Assembly (NCBI RefSeq): GCF_964340395.1
Contig: NC_135560.1
Location: 19,212,598-19,276,597 of the forward strand
Origin: Glandiceps talaboti
Lineage: Eukaryota > Hemichordata > Enteropneusta > Spengelidae
Length of the DNA stretch: 64,000 nucleotides
Reading direction: 5' to 3'
The notes below the pieces were generated by a model that was given only the letters and a program-made list of their open reading frames with translations, made no database searches and was not told where the DNA came from. Shown here one piece after another: positions 50,601 through 60,215 of the stretch. Each line of letters starts with the position of its first letter. Position 1 is the first letter of the stretch. A program made the position numbers and the translations under genes.

Positions 50601-52872
50601 TATCTGTCCAAGTAGTCTATGATGAGACCAGCAGCTTTAAAACCACACTAGCTGTAACTTTGATGGTTTCTTCGTAATTTTTGACATTTTCAACTTTTGT
50701 TGTTGTAATTATTGAAACATGTATAGAAATGTAATTACAGAGTATTAAATCAAACCCCATCAGTATTCCACAAATTCATAATTTATTGTCAAACAATTTA
50801 TTATCCATACTTATACTTGTTTACATATGGACATCAAGTCAGACTGAGTGTACACATGTAACATTAACAACTTAGTAATCAGCTATAAGAATGAGTAAAC
50901 CACTTTTATCAGAAATTTGATGTATTTTTCAACAGACTAAAAATAATGAAACATCTTAGCTAAAGTTAGAACATTTAATAATCCATGCACAACATCTTAG
51001 CTAAAGTTAGAATATTTTATCAAAGAGATAGCCCTATAGCATTAAAGTCAGTCATGTTAAATTTCCATAATCTCTAGAGACGCAATATAATGAATGTTGG
51101 GAGTGAGTGTAAGTTGTTAGGCTAGTTGAAATTCTAGTCAATGGATGTAATAACTCCATTATGTATACAGCAGGTGTATATAGAAAGACATGAAATATTT
51201 ATTATCATGACCAAACTAAAATATGCATTTATGTCAACAATATTAGAAGTCAGTGGTTTAGAATAAGCTTGTTCACCAATTATTGTTTGTGTTACTGTGC
51301 ATTGTACAGTTTCATTTGTAGTACTGTTTAATAGAGTCTGAATGACTTGCAAGTTATTTGTCAAAAACCATCAAACATTTTACTAGTATATCATGTTTGG
51401 TGAAAACAAAACATAGAAATTAGACTGTTTTAGTGTCAGGTTAACTTGTTCAAAAAAATCTCTCAAAAATATCAAAAGTATGTTGACTTTGCCGTGTAAA
51501 TATTTTGTACAAGAAATCTTTTAATGAAATTAGGGTTACAATCATCTTATTTTGAAAGAAAAAAAGATAAAATAAGGTATGTTTCTTATTTTCATGTGTT
51601 TGTAGTCAGCCATATTTAGTTTTTTACCCTACAGTGAATTATTAATCTTGCCCTTTAAGTCTGTCAGCTTTAAGTTTACTTGCATACTCAAATCTTTGTG
51701 TCAGAGACAGGCTATCTATTATATGTTGTCTAAAAAACATGGAGGGTCAAACTAAATAATTAGATATATGGATCAAAATATACATAACACAATAACTCAA
51801 AATCAGGTGTGCCAGAACAGATGTTTGACCTGCAGGCTACACAACAGATTTTCTTTTGAAAGTTGAACCATATTGAAAGTTTCTGCGTGTTCTTCCTACA
51901 ATCTGATCAACTTGAGATCTGTTGACTAGGCAGTCAGAATCCCAGGAGAAGTTAATAGTGTGTCTTTTAAGAATTTGTGTGTTTTCAGTTATCAAATTGT
52001 ATCCTTTGGGAATAGGGATAAGATGAAAAAGCTCTGTTTGCCCAGATTTGCAGCTTATCAGCTGTTCCCTTGCGTTGTGTTCATATGATAGCTGCCGCTG
52101 GGCAGGCTTCTATCACATTTTATAATCTCAGTGTTACATACAGAGGGGTCAAACTGCAGTCGTTTCACAGACAAGTGCATGCATGTAAAAACAAATCCAC
52201 GAATAAATCTTTGAGATGAGTTGAACCTCTAGAGACAAAACACAATGAAAAGTGACTATTATTCATGTTATCATTTGCTTATTGTGTACATTTTTAAAGT
52301 GAGTTATTTGTGTTTTCTTAAGATTCATTAGATTTGACAACAGTGCCAACAAGTAGTCTATAATGTTTACTCCAATAAAAGTAGTGACAGTCATTTGCAG
52401 TGATTAGATTTAAATGAGAAAAGAAAGATGGGAAGGAAAAGTAGAGTGTGATTGTTTTTTGATTATTTTTTTTTTTACTGTTTAATACCTTTATAAGGGG
52501 GAGGATAAAAGTCTGATCATTATCAGAATTACTAGCTAGCTGGCAGTATTGATGTGTCTTAGTAACATAAATATTGTGTTGTATCAAAATCAGTTGAGAA
52601 TTCTGATAATAGATATTGACGTAGTGTTTGAGCTCGTTTGGTTATGATAAGAGATTGGCTTTCACTTGTACAGATTCTATCAAACATCAAACTATGCTAA
52701 GTAATGAAAATTTTCTTAGAAGCAAATCCCAAATTTTCAAAATACATATAAGGCAAAAATGTCCAATATATTATGTAAATAGTTATTCAAAGCCAAATTA
52801 CGATAGGTCTTTCATATCTACCCTTCTACAAATACAATGACAGTTTCATATAGCTATTAAAATAGTTCACTT

Positions 52873-53221
52873 TTAAAGTGACTATGGATGAGGAGTGGCT
52901 ATTTATTTTGGATTTTTAATTTAAAAACCAATTTTATTATGGCTTCCTTGTTGAAAAATCAATGTGAAACAACATTGACCAAGTCTGTGTTTGTTATTCA
53001 TTACATTGCAAAAAGCTAATAAAAATTGTGTAAAATTTTTTTTTATTGTACGTACAATAACAAATATTTTAGAAATTTATTATGATTTTGCAATTTATTG
53101 AGTTACAAACATAGACTTAGTCAATGTTGTTTCACATTGATTTTTCAAGTAGGAAGCCATGATAAAATTGTTGTATACATTAAAAATCTATATCCAATCC
53201 TCATTCATATGGCCACTTTAA
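52873..53221. mobile_element. Foldback MITE, copy 3 (TTAA-bounded)
   Basis: TTAA at 52873-52876 and TTAA at 53218-53221. The inverted arms include ATGGCTTCCTTGTTGAAAAA on the left and TTTTTCAAGTAGGAAGCCAT on the right. The centre is a perfect 18-bp palindrome TTATTGTACGTACAATAA (53043-53060). Non-coding. Confidence 0.95.
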
Positions 53222-53879
53222 TTTAAAGGACCAGTCTGAAGTAGGCTTAATATTTAGATATTTAAAATTTACATTGTCTAGCAGAGCTATTGAAACAGTT
53301 TGTCTATAACAAAAGAATGATCTAATGTTAACCTTAATGGCTCAACTTATAAGATAACACTAACGTGAGAACCTGGGATTGAATTGTGGGCCTTTAAAAT
53401 AAATTGGAACTGGGATTACGTAGTGTATATTATAATTTGTGACACTCCAAATACTATTACTTAGTAAGGATGTATTAAAATGAGGGTAGTTTTAAGTCTT
53501 TCCAAGTTGCCATGTGCACAAGTCAGTGAAAATACCAATTCACAAGTTAGCTGTTTATAGCATTGTGCTACCGGCAGAGTATTGAAATTAAGGGTGTTTT
53601 TTTGCCCCAAGACATTGGTCTATCACGTTCCAGCCCATGCCCCAGGTGACCACTTAGGTGACGTTGTTAGCAATTGTTTTAAAGAAAATAAAACGCAAAC
53701 ACTCCAAAAGATTGATCTAAGTACAGATGTAAATGTTGACTACTGGTATTTACAACTCTTTTTATTATCGTTTCGTCACCAAGGTGTTTTTATTGTCTTT
53801 GTGTGTGTGGTCATGAATTTGTTTGCTAGAATTGAAAAGTAAATAATAAGTACTTTTGATAAACAGAATCTAGAAACTG

Positions 53880-54199
53880 GCAAACAAACTGACAGGCAGA
53901 TAGACAGATCCCAGTGTCAGACAGACAGAGAGACAGTCAGTCAGTCGGAAAGACAGATGCAGTCAGACAAATAGCCAGACAGAGACAGAGACAGACAGAC
54001 ACCCCACAGTCAGTCACACAGACAGAGAGACTGTCAGAAAGACAGAGGCAGTCAGTCAGAAAGACATATAGACAGACAGACAGAGGGAGAGTCTGAAAGA
54101 CAGATGTGGCCAGACAAAAAGACAGAGACTGTAGAGAGACAGTCACCCCACAGTCAGTCCCACAGAAAGACAGAGGCACTCAGAAAGACAGATGCAGTG

Positions 54200-54260
<61 letters not shown>

Positions 54261-54489
54261 AATAGATAGACAGACAGACAGTCAGAAAGACAGATTGGCC
54301 AGACAAATAGACAGAGAGACAGACAGTCAGAAAGAAAGACAATTATATATTATTACCAAGAGTCAGTAAGATAGATAGACAAACAGTAAGTCAGACCCAG
54401 ATCAAGTCAGACCAACATATCAAGTCAAACCCAGAGACAGGCAGGCAGGCAGACAGACAGACAGGCAGACAGGCAGACAGACAGGTAGG

Positions 54490-54523
<34 letters not shown>

Positions 54524-54540
54524 AGCAGAATACGGCATTC
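53880..54540. repeat. (CAGA)n-derived satellite, about 650 bp
   Basis: Degenerate AGACAGAC/GTCAGAAAGACAG repeats with a pure CAGA tract at about 54198-54252 and CAGGCAGA variants at about 54437-54520. About 50-bp higher-order units (CAGTCAGTC...CACAGACAGAG) are visible in the first half. Frames reading RQTDRQTD or CLSVCLSV are repeat translations. Confidence 0.97.
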
Positions 54541-54752
54541 AATAACAGAACAAATCAAATTATGTCTAAAATATTGACATGATGCAGTGATGATACTTAT
54601 AATGGTTGCCATGGCAGCTAGTGTTTTTGCATTTATGAAAAGTTAAATACATGTACCTTTTGGCTTTTGAAATCAACTTACTAAATATTACGTGATAATC
54701 ATACTTCTTTTAAGGAGATATTTCCATCAACGTTTTTGATATTTAATTGTCC

Positions 54753-54754
<2 letters not shown>

Positions 54755-54822
<68 letters not shown>
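54755..54822. repeat. (GT)n microsatellite
   Basis: About 33 uninterrupted GT dinucleotides. Confidence 0.98.
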
Positions 54823-56039
54823 TGCACACATTCAATGTCCCATATACATAAAAGATGAAATAAGTAGTTTAATATATTTTGTCACTTTTGTATTACAAAC
54901 TTGCATACAATTATACAGTGTAAATTTAGCTCGGTAAGTTCCTATTTTTTGGCGTGTAGACTCAGAAATCATGTGCACATATAACCTTTGATTGAATTGT
55001 GTTTTTCATCTATTAATCCATCTTGAGTTCTTCTTTTGAGTTTTTGGGGTTATTTCTTTTTTAACCTATTTTTGGTCACTACCTCATTTTTCTCTTTGTA
55101 TTGTGTACTTTTTTTTCTCACTGGAAATAAAACTTTCCAAAATTGATAAGATCACTTATATGCACACTGTGTAGCACTGATATATGTCATAGACATACAT
55201 GCAATCACATATTTACGATAGAGAAATCGCGAAATCTCTATATGAACAATAACTTTCTGTATCTCGTCCCACCTGCACACTCTGCTCAAATATCATCAAG
55301 TATATATCAATCCTCTTTGTGGTACGACATTGACTTTTTTGGTAAAATTATAACCAAATAACAAGTAATTTTCAATAATAGTATTTCACGGGATGTATTA
55401 CAATACCTTGACAGCCCAAATAGGAGTTATGCAGACCTTAATAGTATGGCCCCTCTAACACTTATGACTTGAAGAACCTGCCAGAATTTCATATTTTGTA
55501 GAGAAAAACTGTATTGCACAATTCACTCTAAACAGGCACAAGGCAGATTCATGAATTCTTAGCAAAAACATCGGTTTGTTTATGATAATTGATATAAATA
55601 AGTCTAGATTTGAGATTCCACAATTTTGTACTAATACAGCAAATATATGTTATTGAGTTCATTCAGCTTATTTTAAGCAGTTCTTTTTTTCGTTGAAATT
55701 ATTGATAAGAATATAATAAGATGAGATTTCTACTATCAAAAGTTGTACAAACAAAAAGTAATTTATTTTTATGAATCTAATATAATCCAATTACTCACAT
55801 AAATACTGTTTTTAAAGAATAGATTTTTAAAGAATATAATTTTGATTTTGAATAATTCAGTTAATGTTGAAACTGATGGAAATAGTCTGTTGCTTCAAGA
55901 TAGTGAGCATAGGTTGAAACTGACAGAAAATGTTAGCAAATTTAAAACAAACTTTTTCCACCCTAAAATAAATTTTCTTAATACTTGCAATCAAAATTTG
56001 TTACTTTCAGGTAGTTTCTTAGTTTGTTACATTGAGATA

Positions 56040-56470
56040 AAGTTTCTTAATACTTCAAAATAAAGTTTGGTTCTTTAAAATAAAGTTTCCTACTTTGAGA
56101 TAGTGTTCTGTGATACTGCGAAAACAAGTTTCATTCTTTGAAATAAAGTTTCTTCAAAGTTTTTGTTTCTTAATACTTCAAAAACAAAGTTTGGTTCTTT
56201 AAAATAAAGTTTCTTACTTTGAGCTAAAGTTTAAAGCATTTTCTTAATATTTCAAACCAAAGTTTCTTACTTTGAGCTAAAGTTTCTGACTTAAAACATT
56301 TTCTTAATATTTCAAACCAAAGTTTCTTACTTTGAGATAAAGTTTGTTACTTCAAACATTTTCTTAATATTTCAAACCAAAGTTTCTTACTTTGAGATAA
56401 AGTTTCTGACTTAAAACATTTTCTTAATACTGCAAAATAAAGTTTCTTACTTTAAAAATTTTCTTCAAAA
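56040..56470. repeat. About 60-bp minisatellite rich in TTTCTTA, six to seven copies
   Basis: Units read AAAGTTTCTTACTTTGAGAT then AAAGTTTCTGACTTAAAACA and TTTTCTTAATATTTCAAACC. The last unit ends about 120 bp before exon 5, so the array sits in the branch-point/pyrimidine-tract neighbourhood of that exon. Confidence 0.93.
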
Positions 56471-56589
56471 CAAAATTTTACTGCAAGGCAATGATGAAGA
56501 TAGAGGTTGGCCATTAATATGTTCAGTCAGAATTCCAGGTATGTTATCCTAGGCATGTGTAACTGATTTTATTTTTACAATATCTGTAG

Positions 56590-56747
56590 ATTCCGTCATG
56601 CGGCAGTGAGATCAATGCTGGGAGGAAAGAAGAAATCTCTACCACCCTTAAATCAGAAGTCCACTGGACCACCAAGAATGGCTGCGTTGGTTGATAAAGT
56701 ACGTGCTATGCAAAATGCAAATGCTGACCTGCCACCTGCTAGTGATG
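56590..56747 (+). CDS. NCX coding exon 5: basic loop segment before Calx-beta 1
   Basis: A 158-nt exon with acceptor ATCTGTAG (AG 56588-56589) and donor GTAAGT (56748), phase 2 in and phase 1 out. With the previous exon it reads RARFRHAAVRSMLGGKKK and continues to a proline-rich stretch (SLPPL, GPPRM), a short helix (AALVDKVRAM) and NADLPPASD. The RARFRHAAVRSMLGG segment occupies the position of the vertebrate NCX1 loop segment just before Calx-beta domain 1 (established family layout; the match is mine by eye). The Lys cluster could contact lipid headgroups or calmodulin, but that is inference. Confidence is high from coding look, phase and position. Confidence 0.91.
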
Positions 56748-57212
56748 GTAAGTTGTTTAGTGACTTGATGGGTGTATGATTGGGTTCAATAAAAAAACGG
56801 ATAAATGACGGAATGGTGGGATGAATAAATGGATGTATGGATGAATGAAAAGGTAAAGGAATGGATGGATGGATGGATGGATGGATGGATGGATGGATGG
56901 ATGGATGGTTGGCCGAAAGACATTGATTGGAAATGAAAACAAATTGTCGACCTAATGTTGGTGAGTCCATTGATCAATTACTACTGTCGGTAGTATTGAC
57001 AGTATAAATGAATGAAAAGTAAATTATTGCTTGCCTTAGGGAGTCCACAAATGAATTATTGTCAGTGTTAGGGAGTCTGCAAGTGAATTATTGCTGTTCC
57101 TAGGGAGTTGGCAGTATTGTACTGATAATGCCTAAAATTCACATGGCTGTGAGTGATTTAGAAATGTTATGACAATGTAGAATTTATCACACTTTTCATG
57201 TCTTGTTTTCAG
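56748..57212. other. Intron 5 of the NCX gene (465 bp)
   Basis: Holds a (GGAT)n microsatellite and a three-copy ~42-bp repeat containing TAGGGAGTC-GCAA-TGAATTATT (57035-57115). Confidence 0.85.
56855..56910. repeat. (GGAT)n microsatellite
   Basis: About 12 ATGG units with flanking degenerate ATGAATGG repeats from 56805. Minus-strand frames reading IHPSIHPS are translations of this tract. Confidence 0.97.
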
Positions 57213-57309
57213 ATTTGTGTGGAAAATTCACATTTGCATCCCCAAGTTATTCTGTGTTTGAAAGTGCAGGAACTTTGGATATTGATGTGTTATTCCATCG
57301 CAGAAAGCC
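57213..57309 (+). CDS. NCX coding exon 6: start of Calx-beta domain 1
   Basis: A 97-nt exon with acceptor TTTTCAG (AG 57211-57212) and donor GTAAGT (57310), phase 1 in and phase 2 out. It encodes [19 protein letters not shown], then [13 protein letters not shown] and a split Pro codon. The pattern F-x-F-x(4)-Y-x-V-x-E-x-A/C-G-T-hydrophobic is the first two beta strands of a Calx-beta domain, the Ca2+-sensing module of NCX loops. The E following Y-x-V-F corresponds to the conserved early glutamate of CBD1. The rest of the domain, including the DxD-type Ca2+-binding loops, must come from exons outside the window. Only 465 bp separate this exon from exon 5, the shortest intron of the gene here. 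Confidence 0.91.
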
Positions 57310-57550
57310 GTAAGTACATCTGATTAAAAATCCAATTATGGTTTAGTCTAGTGCTAAGTTCCTTCATCAAATCTTGGGTTAGAGATGATTCGATACAACA
57401 TTAATTGGTATCCAGATTAATTATGGTTTGCCAATACCCTGCAAGACTGAGAATTTGCCTCCATACCCTACCTTACCCTACCCCATCCCACTCCCCTTCC
57501 CTCAATGAAATCACTGTAAACTCACAGACAGTACATGCTGTATACTTTGT

Positions 57551-57904
57551 TTAAAGTGGCCATATGGATGAGAATTTGGTATTTATTTTGGATTTTTATT
57601 TGATGAAACATCTTCCCCATGTTTTTCTACATGAAAAAATAATGTGAAATAACATAGACCAAGTCCATGTTCATAACTCAATACATTGCAAAAAGATGAA
57701 CAAAGTGCAAAAACTTTGTTATTGTACGTACAATAACAAACATTTTACACATTGTTTAATGTTTTGCCGTTTATTGAGATGTGAACATGGACTTGGTATA
57801 TGTTATTTCACATTATTTTTTCATGCAGAAAAACATGGGGAAGATGTTTTATCATTTAAAAATCCAAAATAAATACCAAATTCTCATCCATATGGCCACT
57901 TTAA
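57551..57904. mobile_element. Foldback MITE, copy 4 (TTAA-bounded, best preserved ends)
   Basis: TTAAAGTGGCCATATGGATG at the left end is matched by CATCCATATGGCCACTTTAA at the right end. Long arms contain CATCTTCCCCATGTTTTTCT and its reverse complement. The centre TTATTGTACGTACAATAA is at 57719-57736. It begins about 240 bp after exon 6. The nearly perfect terminal inverted repeats suggest it is younger or under less decay than copies 1 and 2. Confidence 0.96.
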
Positions 57905-59514
57905 TCAACTGAACATTTCTTTTATGGAGTAGCTCTTCATGAGCCATCCATGGATATGTCATTCTGATTGGTCAAACTATCCGAATACAGTGACTATACA
58001 TAAATAACCAGGTGTCAAATAGACCAGGTGCAGTCTATCAATATGTTAATTACCATCTCTGCCACCTTATTATTTGATGCTACATGAAGATGTTTCCCTC
58101 ATAATTTAAATGTCAAGCTTATGAAATCAAATGTTTACCATGACAACTGAATGAATTGATGAATAAAAGACAGATAAAGAAGACTCGATAACTGAAAAAT
58201 GACATTGATGTTTTTAAAACTATTTAGAATTTAAAATGTCACAAATGATTATAGTTTTTTATCGTGTAGTTTACTGTTTCATCCACTATTTATTGAAAAA
58301 ATATGTTCAAATGTTTTATGGATCTGTATTTTATTACAAAAAGTGAAATGAAATGATAAAGACATCAGACACTATAAAATATGAAACGGAACTATATCTT
58401 TCATCAACAGACATGTGATCACATCAAAACCAGACATATACTGATATCCATTTTACAGTATTATTATTTCAGAGATGCCAAAAGTAGAAAATCTCTGACA
58501 AGTTTGTCACAAAGAGCTGATCATTTTCCCATGTGTATGATGTCACTTAAGCCTGTCAAGTGTTCATAATTTAATTTTACATTTGTAAGTTGTTACATAA
58601 TGTTGCCATGAAAATTGAAACAGAATGACGTCAATGTCCTGAAGTAGATTTGAGGAAATTTCTTCTAGTCCATATGACATACTATATCTTTAATTTAGAA
58701 TTTCACAGTCAATTATTGAATTTCCTTCATTATTCAAGGTGTTGGTGTCTATGACCTTATTTGGAAGTCATGTGATTAATTTGAATATCATAGGGAGGTC
58801 ATATGAGTTTAAAGAAAGCATATATAGGGAGACATATATTATCATAAAGTTGAATCCTATATCATAATTAGATATAGAAGCTGGCAATTCTTTCTGACAA
58901 CCTGTTAAGATGTTTTCAAATCTGTCTGGATTACAAATTGCAAAAGTATAAACTTTAATCAGTCTGGCTGCATTTTAGAAAAATTAAATCCAGGGACTGC
59001 ACCAAATTTGCAATTTTATTCCTCCAGGTACAATATTAGTGTTTATAGTAGAATGTTTGGTTTCAGCGATTTTCAGAGAGAATTGAAAGACATAGACATG
59101 AAGACATGCATTGTATGAATTTATGACAGAGTTATTGATTTACATGCAAACTTGTTTTAGAAGACAAAATTAAAAACTAGGATAACAGCATGAACAATAT
59201 AAACAAAATAAAACAAATTAAAGATAAAAAATCACCCCAAAACACAAAATAAATTAATCATATATTGGTAAATTTACTATTCTATACAAAGATAAAGGCA
59301 TGGTATAAATTTGTATCAAAAAATGAATTTGTGAAGTTACCCATGTGATAAAGCAGCATTAATATTGGCTCTGTAAACTGCAGGTTCCTTTACTGTGTCG
59401 TCCAAAAAATGAGTCTGATGTGCAAACATGAGCAGAAGAGACAATAGAGAAATTTGTCAGGAGTAAACATTGGTTGACTATACCTTGATAAGTCCCTTAT
59501 AGTGAGTCATTGAA

Positions 59515-60215
59515 ACATTAGGATCGGCCAATGTCCCTGTGAAGTCATTGAAACAAGGATCGGTCAATGTCCCTGTGAAGTCATTGAAACATGGATCGAT
59601 CAATGTCCCTTATAGCGGAGTCATTGAAACAAGGATCGGTCAATGTCCCTGTGAAGTCATTGAAACATGGATCGATCAATGTCCCTTATAGCGGAGTCAT
59701 TGAAACAAGGATCGGTCAATGTCCCTTATAGCGGAGTCATTGAAACAAGGATCGGTCAATGTCCCTTAGTAGCGGAGTCATTGAAACAAGGATCGGTCAA
59801 TGTCCCTGTGAAGTCATTGAAGCAAGTAGAATTAGTGGCCCGGTGAATGTCCCTTATAGTGGAGTCATTGAAACAAAGAGAGTTAGTGGACCCGGTCAAT
59901 GTCCCTGTGGAGTTATTAAAACAAGGAGAATTAGTGGACCGGTCAATGTCCCTGTGGAGTTATTAAAACAAGGAGAATTAGTGGACCTGGTCAATGTCCC
60001 TGTGGAGTCATTGAAACAAGGAGAATAAGTGAACCGGTCAATGTCCTTGTGAAGTCATTGAAACAAGGAGAATTAGTGGACCGGTCAATGTCCCTGTGGA
60101 GTTATTGAAACAAGGAGAATTAGTGGACCGGTCAATGTCCCTGTGGAGTCATTGAAACAAGGAGAATTTGTGGACCAGTCAATGTCCCTGTGGAGTTATT
60201 GAAACAAGGAGAATT
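59515..60215. repeat. VNTR of 16 units in two length classes
   Basis: The core CGGTCAATGTCCCT recurs 16 times between 59529 and 60179. The first half has about 36-42-bp units (GTCATTGAAACAAGGATCGG). From about 59825 units are about 45-50 bp and carry an extra GAGAATTAGTGGACC block, with GAGTTATTGAAACAAG. The 89-residue frame at 59759-60028 is a translation of the array. Confidence 0.95.

Larger units (their letters stand above)
47688..56589. other. Intron 4 of the NCX gene (8.9 kb)
   Basis: Contains a MITE, a CAGA satellite, a (GT)n tract and a 60-bp repeat (listed separately). 47700-52850 is AT-rich with no recognisable gene. Frames at 50085-50369 and 50435-50677 are open but show no known domain. 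A two-copy block with CATCTTAGCTAAAGTTAGAA lies at about 50951-51010. Confidence 0.8.
3630..57309 (+). other. Partial SLC8-type Na+/Ca2+ exchanger gene (span of exons found)
   Basis: Six coding exons join into one open reading frame of 414 complete codons plus two bases. Junction phases are 0, 2, 2, 2 and 1, and the last exon ends in phase 2. The product would be the N-terminal half of a plasma-membrane sodium/calcium exchanger of the CaCA superfamily. These proteins normally extrude one Ca2+ for three Na+ and are regulated by Ca2+ binding to two cytosolic Calx-beta domains. Visible here are the first membrane block with the alpha-1 repeat, the proximal loop, and the start of Calx-beta domain 1. 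The second membrane block (alpha-2) is not in the window, and I found no further exon between 57310 and 64000. Introns measure about 29.1, 11.9, 2.0, 8.9 and 0.46 kb. Membership of the NCX/SLC8 family is firm. Orthology to a particular vertebrate SLC8 paralogue cannot be decided here, so no symbol is given. Confidence 0.93.

Noticed and set aside
50085-50677. Two + strand frames (94 and 80 residues) in intron 4
   Set aside because: Not recognisable and not connected by plausible splicing to the exchanger. They could be part of an unknown old repeat, but there is no evidence.
56653-56986. Minus-strand frames with IHPS repeats
   Set aside because: Translations of the (GGAT)n microsatellite and of the reverse strand of exon 5.
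59515-60215. CRISPR-like array
   Set aside because: The whole unit repeats with gradual divergence and there are no unique spacers. The genome is eukaryotic. It is a VNTR, as is the array at 31035.
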